Source of the DNA: an uncultured Collinsella sp.
Lineage (GTDB): Bacteria; Actinomycetota; Coriobacteriia; Coriobacteriales; Coriobacteriaceae
Reading direction: 5' to 3'
Assembly (NCBI GenBank): GCA_958447915.1
Contig: CAUDCB010000153.1
Coordinates: forward strand, 1 to 5,007
DNA length: 5,007 nt
Shown in pieces: positions 1-4,975 of the stretch. The notes beneath the pieces were generated by a model, which was not told the origin of the DNA, ran no database searches, and worked only from the letters and a program-made list of their open reading frames with translations. Position numbers and translations under genes: made by a program. Numbering within the stretch: position 1 is the first letter of the stretch; the number at the start of each line of letters is the position of its first letter.

Positions 1-33
1 CCTATCTATTCCGCGTACTCCGGTCGTGCTTGG

Positions 34-294
34 CTATTGGTTGCGTTTGATGTGCAGGCCAAGGCACGTCAGCCCTGCCCCCGCCGTGGCGAAGCCTACC
101 GCAATGAGTTGCCGGGTGTCGCTCGTCTGAGCGAGCGGCTCGTGACGGCTGTCACGATTAAGGCCCGAAAGGTCGACGGTCACTTCTGTGGCCGCCTGCG
201 CTTGCTCTTGTTGAGCAAAGGCCATGGCAGGTGCGGACGCCAAGATGCCGACGATGGCGGCCAGTGCAATCGCCTTAGGACGTGGCGTGCGCAC
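34..294 (-). CDS. Small secreted protein with sortase-like C-terminal anchor
   Basis: An 86-residue protein starting at GTG (292-294) and ending at TAG. I chose this start because it places a classic signal peptide at the N-terminus: basic RTPRPK, a hydrophobic core at about residues 8-24, then AFA (25-27) as a likely cleavage site. A longer start at GTG 384 would put 30 residues of non-signal sequence in front and overlap the upstream gene by 110 bases. The mature part before the tail is only about 26 residues. The tail reads LAQTS (54-58), a hydrophobic segment (63-80) and a basic end (HIKRN), the layout of a sortase signal. Class E sortases of Actinobacteria accept LAxTG, so LAQTS is near-consensus with Ser in place of Gly. 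It overlaps the upstream gene by 20 bases and its own ribosome site is weak, suggesting translational coupling. Family not recognised. It could equally be a simple membrane-anchored small protein. Confidence 0.62.
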   Translation of the reverse strand: MRTPRPKAIALAAIVGILASAPAMAFAQQEQAQAATEVTVDLSGLNRDSRHEPLAQTSDTRQLIAVGFATAGAGLTCLGLHIKRNQ

Positions 295-877
295 CGGGCT
301 CGACCGTCCAGGTGATGCTTGCCACTTGATCTCCCGTACCGGTGGCGTGGTAGATGTCACGCGTGACGCGGGCGACGTGGCCACTCACATTGAGCTTGAT
401 TTTGTCCGTTCCGTCGGCAATGCCCTGGTACTTTATGTCGAAGTTTGCGTCTTTGGAAAGATCGAGGCCCGTAGTTTGAGTCGCCGAGCTGGCGTCCTTT
501 TCTGCCTTATCGGGGCCAACCTTAAAATCGATGGAGTTCTGGGCCGAGCCCGTCTTTGCGTCTGCAACGATTGCCCAGTCGTTCTTGGCCGTGACCTTCA
601 TGTTAGTGACGTGGATGCCATATGCCGAGAGGTTGTCGATGGTAAGCGTCTTGCCGGAGGGTCCTACAAGCGTTCCGTCGGCATTGGCGGCAAAGGGGAT
701 GACCGTTGGCGCCTTAAACGAAACATTGCTAATGTCGGCCTTCACCGTCACATCGGTGGTTCCAACGCGCACCTCTGCCATGGCCGCCGTTGGCGCGGCG
801 CCCGTCGCAAGTGCGAGCGCAAGCCCTGCGCCCACGGCGAGTGCCCTGGCTCCGCTCAGGTTCATGGGTGTTTTCAT
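275..877 (-). CDS. Secreted beta-rich surface protein
   Basis: A 200-residue protein with a strong signal peptide: basic start, Ala/Leu/Gly-rich core at residues 10-28, likely cleavage after AMA (32-34). The 166-residue mature part has no cysteine and is full of alternating hydrophobic/polar strands rich in Val, Thr, Asp and Lys, as in an extracellular beta-sandwich. The stretches VIPFAANADGTLVGPSG (59-75) followed by LTIDNLSAYGIHVTNMKV (78-95), and the ending ITWTVEPG (188-195), resemble repeats I associate with surface proteins of Gram-positive gut bacteria (general resemblance, not a named family). There is no C-terminal membrane segment or LPxTG motif, so it is probably released or held by a partner. 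The neighbouring genes on each side encode membrane- or wall-anchored proteins, which supports a joint surface role. The ATG at 875-877 is preceded by AAAGGAT. Function unknown. Confidence 0.8.
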   Translation of the reverse strand: MKTPMNLSGARALAVGAGLALALATGAAPTAAMAEVRVGTTDVTVKADISNVSFKAPTVIPFAANADGTLVGPSGKTLTIDNLSAYGIHVTNMKVTAKNDWAIVADAKTGSAQNSIDFKVGPDKAEKDASSATQTTGLDLSKDANFDIKYQGIADGTDKIKLNVSGHVARVTRDIYHATGTGDQVASITWTVEPGAHATS

Positions 878-884
878 AATCGAT

Positions 885-964
885 CCTTTCTGCTCGTCAC
901 GGACTGTTTCCGTGATGGTTGGACGAATGGGGGCAGGGTGCTGCCCCTGCGAGCGTGTCGGCCA
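885..964 (-). other. Short intergenic leader with two hairpins
   Basis: The 87-base gap (878-964) between the membrane-anchored protein gene and the secreted protein gene contains two perfect inverted repeats: GGGGCAG/CTGCCCC (930-936 and 941-947, 4-base loop) and TCACGGA/TCCGTGA (897-903 and 909-915, 5-base loop). Neither is followed by a T-run on the minus strand, so neither looks like a standard rho-independent terminator. They may stabilise or process the mRNA, or lower expression of the downstream genes. The ribosome site of the secreted protein gene lies just downstream of the second hairpin. Confidence 0.45.
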
Positions 965-1474
965 CTAGCCTTCTGCCTGGGCCACCCGCACTTTGACGCG
1001 CGTTGGATTGCCGTGGGTGTCGTAGGTCTTGGCATCGAGCGCCTGAATCTCGATATATGCCTCGCCTTCTTGGATATCGCCGGCAGGGCAGGTCTCAACC
1101 GTCTTGCCGGCTTCGACCACACCGGACTCATAGATGGTCTCGTCGTTTTGAATCACGCGGAAGCGCTGGGGAAACTTGTTGTCTTGGACGTTTTGCACGT
1201 TGACGCGCAACTTGCCGCCTTCCTGCAACTGTGCGACCGGCGCGACCGAGATCGTCATCATGTTGTCGCGGACGATGGCGTCGAGCTCATCCTGGATTTC
1301 TTGGCGCGATTTGCCCTCTGCCGTCGTGACCGAGGCGCCCGCTTCGGGCACGGGCTGCGACTGCCAGGCGTATAACCCTACGGCGATGAGGGCGCAGACG
1401 ATAGCCAGGCAGACAACGATGAGTTTCTTGCGACGCCCTAGTCCTGCAAGGCGGGGCGGCTTCTCCGCACTCAT
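965..1474 (-). CDS. Membrane-anchored extracellular beta-domain protein
   Basis: A 169-residue protein. A short basic cytoplasmic N-terminus (RRKK at 14-17) is followed by one membrane segment at about 18-36, then a linker and an outside domain. By the positive-inside rule the C-terminal 130 residues lie outside the cell. The linker ends in SRQEIQDELDAIVRDNMMTI (56-75), a helix-plus-strand element I recall from small exported proteins encoded beside Gram-positive surface adhesins. After it come beta strands (KLRVNVQNV, FRVIQNDETIYESG, AYIEIQALD, RVKVRVAQ). The ATG at 1472-1474 is chosen because it gives the TM anchor directly, overlaps the previous stop as ATGA, and has AAGGA 7 bases upstream. 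A much longer in-frame extension lacks sense and overlaps the upstream gene. It is probably part of the same surface assembly as the two downstream secreted proteins. Exact function unknown. Confidence 0.78.
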   Translation of the reverse strand: MSAEKPPRLAGLGRRKKLIVVCLAIVCALIAVGLYAWQSQPVPEAGASVTTAEGKSRQEIQDELDAIVRDNMMTISVAPVAQLQEGGKLRVNVQNVQDNKFPQRFRVIQNDETIYESGVVEAGKTVETCPAGDIQEGEAYIEIQALDAKTYDTHGNPTRVKVRVAQAEG

Positions 1475-1767
1475 GCGGCGTCCTTGGTGGTGTAGATACG
1501 CGCGAACGTGGACGGGTCCGCTCCAAAGAGCATGTGAAGCATCAGACGGCGCGAGTAGATGAGCTCGTCGAAGTCGTGAGGGAGCTCGATGTTGTGGATA
1601 CGCGCGATGTGGTGGGCGAGCGCCGAGAACGACTCGGGGTCGCAGATAACATCGGTGGTGACGTGGTAGACCGTCGTATCGGGGAACGCCTCTTCGTCGA
1701 AAGGCAGGAGATAGGGATCGTCGTCGACCTCGATGGCGACGCCGTACTGGGGCCAGTAATATGCCAT
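1471..1767 (-). CDS. Hypothetical 98-residue protein, nuclease-fold-like fragment
   Basis: A 98-residue acidic cytosolic protein with no signal peptide or membrane segment. The start is fixed: ATG 1765-1767 has GGGAGG a few bases upstream, and going further up in frame there is no ATG/GTG/TTG before a TGA. The opening YWPQYGVAIEVDDDP (residues 4-18) resembles the core strand of DUF559/Vsr-like endonuclease-fold proteins, where a conserved WP...hxVExD motif contributes acidic active-site residues. The upstream half of such proteins is missing here, so it may be a stand-alone remnant, a domain with a new role, or unrelated. This family link is my inference and is weak. The stop TGA overlaps the start of the membrane-anchored protein gene (ATGA), so the two are translated together, although no obvious functional link is visible. 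Confidence 0.7.
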   Translation of the reverse strand: MAYYWPQYGVAIEVDDDPYLLPFDEEAFPDTTVYHVTTDVICDPESFSALAHHIARIHNIELPHDFDELIYSRRLMLHMLFGADPSTFARIYTTKDAA

Positions 1768-1840
1768 GGGAACCTCCCTGCTTCTGGGGCCAAAACTTCC
1801 ATTGGTTTTGGCTGTTGATGCCGACCGTATCAGTCACTAC

Positions 1841-1877
1841 TTGACCAATTTCTGACCAAATGCTTGACGGATTGACA
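1841..1877 (+). repeat. Phased TGAC(CAA) repeats, possible operator
   Basis: TGACCAA occurs at 1842-1848 and again at 1853-1859, 11 bases apart and so on the same face of the helix. Two looser relatives follow: TTGACG at 1864-1869 and TTGACA at 1872-1877. The array sits upstream of both divergent genes, a typical place for a regulator-binding site. In Acetobacterium the lactate genes are controlled by a GntR-type regulator, but no regulator gene is in this window, so the binding protein is unknown. Confidence 0.4.
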
Positions 1878-1903
1878 TCTCCGCAGGTAAAAGGTGGTAA
1901 AAA
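1872..1903 (+). promoter_or_regulatory. Candidate promoter for dehydrogenase/Etf operon
   Basis: TTGACA (1872-1877) is an exact -35 consensus. The match at the -10 side is poor: TGGTAA at 17-base spacing, or TAAAAA (1898-1903) at 20. An alternative pairing is TTGACG (1864-1869) with TAAAAG (1888-1893) at 18. GGTAAAA is repeated at 1886 and 1896, exactly one helical turn apart. If used, it would give a leader of about 200 bases. A second weak option nearer the gene is TTGCAC (2004-2009) with AATTATG around 2026-2032. Confidence 0.25.
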
Positions 1904-1921
1904 TTACTTCAACTTTTTTCG

Positions 1922-1956
1922 AGCGACAATCGCGTGGTCGCTGGCGGTAAAGCGAC
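1922..1956 (+). repeat. Three-part inverted repeat with alternative hairpins
   Basis: AGCGAC (1922-1927), GTCGCT (1937-1942) and AGCGAC (1951-1956). The middle copy can pair with either the first (9-base loop) or the last (8-base loop), but not with both. It follows a T-run (1914-1919) and lies in the presumed leader of the dehydrogenase operon. It could be a transcript switch, a binding site for a protein on DNA, or chance. Confidence 0.4.
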
Positions 1957-2098
1957 ATGTGTCAAAAGCATCGTCTGCCGAGGAAACCTTGCCGCTCGCC
2001 GAATTGCACGAACGTAAAAATCGCCAATTATGGAGACGGTCTCGAACACGTCGTCGAAACGATGCGGTAACATCTCCCTGCAAACACTGTAGTTAGCT

Positions 2099-2113
2099 AA
2101 AGGGGGAGTTCGC
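2099..2113 (+). promoter_or_regulatory. Ribosome binding site fixing the GTG start
   Basis: AAAGGGGGAG (2099-2108) lies 5 bases before GTG 2114 and is a strong Shine-Dalgarno match, which supports the unusual GTG start of the dehydrogenase gene. It partly overlaps the palindrome TTAGCTAA (2093-2100). Confidence 0.75.
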
Positions 2114-3715
2114 GTGTCTGCAGCTATCAAACCCTTCACCGACGAGTTCGAAGAGTATGGTCGCGATGAGTCTCGCACATCGGGCGAGGCCTCGAGCATC
2201 TCGTTTCCGACAACGGAGGACGAGGTCCGCGCCATTTTGAAAAAGGTCCACGCCGAGCGTGTCCCGGTGACGGTTCAGGGCGCCCGGACCGGTCTTGCCG
2301 CCGGCGCCGTGCCTCATGGCGGTCACATTCTCAATACTTCCCGCATGAATCGCTACCTGGGCATTCGCCGCGATGAGCAGGGCCGCTTTCTTTTGCGTGT
2401 GGCGCCCGGCGTCGTGCTGTCTGAGCTGCGCAAGCAGCTGGGCAAGAAAGTGCTGCCGACTGCCGGCTGGGGCCAGGCATCGCTTGAGGCCTACGAGGAG
2501 TTCCAGGAAGCTCCCGAGCAATTCTTTCCTACCGATCCCACCGAGGCGTCTGCCTGTCTGGGCGGTATGGCGGCATGCAACGCTTCCGGCGCCCGTAGCT
2601 ACGCTTACGGCCCCATGCGCCCTCACGTCACGGGCCTTCATGTCGTGCTGACCGATGGCGACCTGCTCGAGCTTCACCGCGGCGAGGCTTTTGCCCAGGG
2701 CCGTCACCTGTCGCTCGTGACGGCAGAGGGCCGCACGCTCGAGCTCGACCTTCCCGACTACACCATGCCCAAGACCAAAAATGCTTCGGGCTATTTCGTT
2801 GCTGACGATATGGATGCCATCGATCTGTTTATCGGTGCGTGTGGCACACTCGGCGTCATCACCGAGCTCGAGATTGCCCTGCAGGCGGCGCCTGCGGTCG
2901 TTTGGGGCGTGAGCTGCTTCTTTGACAGCGAAGACAAGGCCGTGTCCTTCACCGATTCTGTGCGTCCCGTCCTGTCCCACGCGGCTGCCATCGAGTATTT
3001 CGATGCAGGTGCCCTGGATATCCTGCGTCGTCAGCGTGAGCAGTCGACCGCGTTCGCCTCGCTGCCGGCGCTCGACAAAGACGCCAGGGTCTGTGTCTAC
3101 GTGGAGCTCGACTGCGATGACGAAGCCCAGGCGACTGAGGAGCTGTATCACTTGGGGTGGGTGCTGGAGCTTGCGGGCGGCAGCGACGATGCGACATGGG
3201 TCGCGCGCACCGAGGTCGACCGCGAGTGTCAGCGATTCTTCCGCCATGCGGTGCCCGAGAGCGTCAACATGCTCATCGACGAGCGTCGCCGCACGGACCC
3301 CACCATCACCAAACTGGGCTCGGACATGTCGGTGCCCAACGCGCGCTTGGCCGATGTTGTCGCCCTTTATCGCCGCACGTTGGCCGAAAGTGGGCTTGAA
3401 TCTGCCGCCTGGGGGCACATCGGTAACAACCATCTGCATGTGAACATTCTGCCGCGCGATGCGCAGGATTACCACCGCGGCGGAGAACTCTTTGCCCAGT
3501 GGGCTTCCGAGGTCACGGCCATGGGCGGCGCCGTCTCCGCCGAACACGGCGTCGGCAAGATCAAGGCGGGCTTCTTGGAGACGATGTACGGTCACGAGGC
3601 CATGGTCGAGTCGGCGCGGCTCAAGCTCCAGCTCGATCCCGCCGGGCAACTGGGTCGCGGTAACCTGTTTTCGGAGAAGCTCTTGGATGAGCTCGTCCAG
3701 AAAGGGGGCGCGTGA
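2114..3715 (+). CDS. lctD: FAD-dependent 2-hydroxyacid (D-lactate) dehydrogenase, Etf-linked
   Basis: A 533-residue flavoprotein of the GlcD/D-lactate dehydrogenase (VAO-type) family. The N-terminal FAD-binding domain shows VQGARTGLAAGAVP (54-67), VAPGVVLSEL (96-105), FFPTDPTE (137-144) with GGMAACNASGAR (150-161), and GACGTLGVITE (241-251). The C-terminal substrate/cap domain shows SDMSVPNARL (403-412), the metal-ligand motif GHIGNNHLHVNILP (434-447), SAEHGVGKIK (475-484), and DPAGQLGRGNLF at the end, a variant of the usual NPGK ending. It has no iron-sulfur motif, signal peptide or membrane segment, so it is a soluble flavoenzyme. At 533 residues it is longer than typical Etf-linked LctD (about 465), with extra sequence near 185-220 and 310-370. 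The next two genes encode EtfB and ferredoxin-EtfA, so electrons from lactate or a similar hydroxyacid should pass to that Etf. The substrate is inferred from context; glycolate or 2-hydroxyglutarate cannot be excluded. It ends in TGA overlapping a possible GTG of etfB. Confidence 0.9.
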   Translation: MSAAIKPFTDEFEEYGRDESRTSGEASSISFPTTEDEVRAILKKVHAERVPVTVQGARTGLAAGAVPHGGHILNTSRMNRYLGIRRDEQGRFLLRVAPGVVLSELRKQLGKKVLPTAGWGQASLEAYEEFQEAPEQFFPTDPTEASACLGGMAACNASGARSYAYGPMRPHVTGLHVVLTDGDLLELHRGEAFAQGRHLSLVTAEGRTLELDLPDYTMPKTKNASGYFVADDMDAIDLFIGACGTLGVITELEIALQAAPAVVWGVSCFFDSEDKAVSFTDSVRPVLSHAAAIEYFDAGALDILRRQREQSTAFASLPALDKDARVCVYVELDCDDEAQATEELYHLGWVLELAGGSDDATWVARTEVDRECQRFFRHAVPESVNMLIDERRRTDPTITKLGSDMSVPNARLADVVALYRRTLAESGLESAAWGHIGNNHLHVNILPRDAQDYHRGGELFAQWASEVTAMGGAVSAEHGVGKIKAGFLETMYGHEAMVESARLKLQLDPAGQLGRGNLFSEKLLDELVQKGGA

Positions 3716-3717
3716 AG
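3701..3717 (+). promoter_or_regulatory. Ribosome binding site deciding the etfB start
   Basis: AAAGGGGG (3701-3708) lies inside the end of the dehydrogenase gene. It is 9 bases from ATG 3718 but only 3 from GTG 3712. The spacing favours ATG 3718, and so does the family's usual short N-terminus before the hVVCVK strand. The GTG (overlapping the upstream TGA as GTGA) is the alternative start and would add two residues. Confidence 0.6.
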
Positions 3718-4533
3718 ATGAGCGATTTCCATATGGTGGTGTGCGTCAAGGCGGTGCCGGGCAGCACCGAGGTCAAGATGGACCCCAAGACCAATACCAT
3801 CGTGCGCGATGGCAAGCAGGCGGTCATTAATCCCTTTGACGCGAGCGCTTTGGAATGCGCGCTGGCGCTGAAGGATGACTTTATCGGCTTTGGCATGGAC
3901 GTGCGCGTAACGGTGGTGTCGATGGGCATCCCCGCGACCGAATCGCTATTGCGCGACTGCATCGCCCGTGGCGCCGATGACGCACTGCTGCTAACCGATC
4001 GAGCCTTTGCAGGTGCCGATACCCTGGCAACCACCTATGCCCTCAAGTGCGGCATCGAGGCGCTCGACGAGGACTTCGACCTGCTCATCTGCGGCAAGAT
4101 GGCGGTAGACGGCGATACGGCCCAGATTGGTCCCGAGCTTGCCGGTGCCTTTGAGATTCCCTGCGTGACCGACGTGAGCTGCGTGCAGAGCGCGGGCTTT
4201 ACGACCTGCGGCTCGCTGGCGCTTGTTCACGGCTGCGATGCCGGCGAGGAGACGGTCTATCTTGAGATGCCGTGCGCGATGACGACTGCCAAGGAGATTG
4301 GCCAACTGCGCATGCCGAGTATTGCCGGTATTCGTGCGGCCGAGGAAGCGGACGTGCGCGTGGTCAACGCTGCCGACGTGAACGCCGACCCCGCGCGCTG
4401 CGGCCTTGCCGGCTCGCCGACGCAGGTCGTGCGATCGTTTGTGCCCGACCGCGACCAAACATGCGAGGCCGTTGACGGAACGGCATCCGAGCAGGCGGCA
4501 AAACTTGCCAAGATTATCGAGGGGATGGCGTAG
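3718..4533 (+). CDS. etfB: Electron-transfer flavoprotein beta subunit
   Basis: A 271-residue EtfB, the usual length for the family. It opens with the core strand MVVCVKAVPG (6-15), then INPFDASALECALAL (37-51). GKMAVDGDTAQIGPELA (126-142) is the nucleotide-binding motif that in bifurcating EtfB holds the second FAD rather than AMP. The signature MPCAMTTAKEIGQLRMPSIA (184-203) and GIRAA follow. It forms the heterodimer with the EtfA encoded next, in the cytoplasm, receiving electrons with the dehydrogenase encoded just upstream. In the characterised lactate system (LctB) the complex couples lactate oxidation with NAD+ to oxidation of reduced ferredoxin. The three genes are tightly packed: the dehydrogenase stop is 2 bases before this ATG, and the TAG stop here directly abuts the next ATG, so an operon with coupled translation is very likely. 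The Cys-rich spots at C81, C112, C125 and C149 form no recognised cluster motif. Confidence 0.93.
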   Translation: MSDFHMVVCVKAVPGSTEVKMDPKTNTIVRDGKQAVINPFDASALECALALKDDFIGFGMDVRVTVVSMGIPATESLLRDCIARGADDALLLTDRAFAGADTLATTYALKCGIEALDEDFDLLICGKMAVDGDTAQIGPELAGAFEIPCVTDVSCVQSAGFTTCGSLALVHGCDAGEETVYLEMPCAMTTAKEIGQLRMPSIAGIRAAEEADVRVVNAADVNADPARCGLAGSPTQVVRSFVPDRDQTCEAVDGTASEQAAKLAKIIEGMA

Positions 4534-4953
4534 ATGAGCGGACTGATTATCGATAGCGAAGCCTGTATCGGCTGCGGTCGCTGCGTTCGCGCCTGCGCCT
4601 CGGACGGCATCGTAGTGGAAGGCGAGCGCCCCAATCGCTGTGCCCGCGTAACCGACGGCTGCATCCTGTGCGGCGGGTGCGTCGACGCCTGCCCCGTCAA
4701 CGCCATCTCGATCGAGCGCGATGAGACCACCGGTGCGGTAGACCTTGATGCATATCGAGACATTTGGGTGTTCGTGCAGACCGACGAGCACGATACGGTG
4801 ACTCCCGTTGCCTATGAGCTCATGGGCAAGGGCCGCGAGCTTGCCGATGCTCGCGGCTGCCGTCTGGTGGCGCTGATCGGTATGGGCCCCGAGGGTTCTA
4901 TCGGTGACCTTGAGCATCTGGATTGCGCCGGTGCAGACGAGGGTCTGGTCTGA
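4534..4953 (+). CDS. etfA: Ferredoxin-EtfA fusion, reading frame ended by early TGA
   Basis: A 139-residue open part of an electron-transfer flavoprotein alpha subunit with an N-terminal ferredoxin. CxxCxxCxxxC occurs twice (C11, C14, C17, C21 and C43, C46, C49, C53), enough for two [4Fe-4S] clusters. The first lacks the usual Pro after its last Cys (CAS), while the second has CP. After a linker the EtfA N-domain begins with DIWVFVQT (76-83), then PVAYELMGKGRELAD (91-105), LVALIGMG (111-118) and GADEGLV at the stop. Full-length proteins of this type (LctC) run to about 400 residues with a C-terminal FAD domain, so this frame holds only about a third. The same frame continues after the TGA with EtfA-like residues, so the gene is probably interrupted or wrongly read at one base. 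The ferredoxin domain links the Etf to the cell ferredoxin pool. GAGGGG (4519-4524) is the ribosome site. Confidence 0.85.
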   Translation: MSGLIIDSEACIGCGRCVRACASDGIVVEGERPNRCARVTDGCILCGGCVDACPVNAISIERDETTGAVDLDAYRDIWVFVQTDEHDTVTPVAYELMGKGRELADARGCRLVALIGMGPEGSIGDLEHLDCAGADEGLV

Positions 4954-4975
4954 CGCGACGAGCGTCTGCGCCAGA
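4944..4975 (+). other. Hairpin enclosing the internal TGA
   Basis: TCTGG (4944-4948) pairs with CCAGA (4971-4975). Inside it GACGC (4952-4956) pairs with GCGTC (4962-4966) around the loop GACGA. The TGA lies at the base of the inner stem. No T-run follows, so it is not a standard terminator. The loop is too close to the TGA for a usual bacterial selenocysteine element. It may simply be a product of GC-rich coding sequence. Confidence 0.35.

Larger units (their letters stand above)
1768..2113. promoter_or_regulatory. Divergent intergenic control region
   Basis: 346 bases between the leftward surface gene run and the rightward dehydrogenase/Etf operon, so promoters for both must lie here. No convincing gene is seen: short open frames across it lack ribosome sites and protein-like composition. 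It is locally AT-rich around 1886-1920, unlike its GC-rich surroundings. It holds TGACCAA repeats, a TTGACA box, GGTAAAA repeats and AGCGAC inverted repeats, each listed separately. No terminator is expected or seen, since both flanking genes start here. No riboswitch family was recognised. Confidence 0.7.

Noticed and set aside
1..33. Terminator after the small sortase-like gene
   Set aside because: Only a 3-base stem is visible and no T-run; any terminator must lie beyond the window edge.
224..1375. 383-codon plus-strand open frame across the surface gene region
   Set aside because: It covers three minus-strand genes with signal peptides, a membrane segment and good ribosome sites; its own translation is Arg/Cys/His-rich and protein-like features are absent.
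1475..1837. N-terminal extension of the membrane-anchored protein to a start at 1837
   Set aside because: The extension is Arg/His/Pro-rich, lies wholly across the 98-residue gene in another frame, and would bury the membrane anchor; ATG 1474 has its own ribosome site.
1860..2096. 78-codon plus-strand open frame in the intergenic region
   Set aside because: No ribosome site, mixed composition, and it covers the promoter-like and repeat elements.
2093..3649. Long 518-codon open frame on the minus strand opposite the dehydrogenase gene
   Set aside because: Shadow of a real GC-rich gene: the plus-strand protein shows many FAD-oxidase motifs, while the minus translation is rich in Arg/His/Ala without any motif, and its ribosome site is poor.
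3991..4917. 308-codon minus-strand open frame opposite etfB/etfA
   Set aside because: The opposite strand encodes clear EtfB and ferredoxin-EtfA motifs; the minus translation has no recognisable features.
4951..4953. TGA read as Trp through a changed genetic code
   Set aside because: TGA ends the dehydrogenase gene and the 98-residue protein gene at natural places in this window, so it acts as a normal stop.
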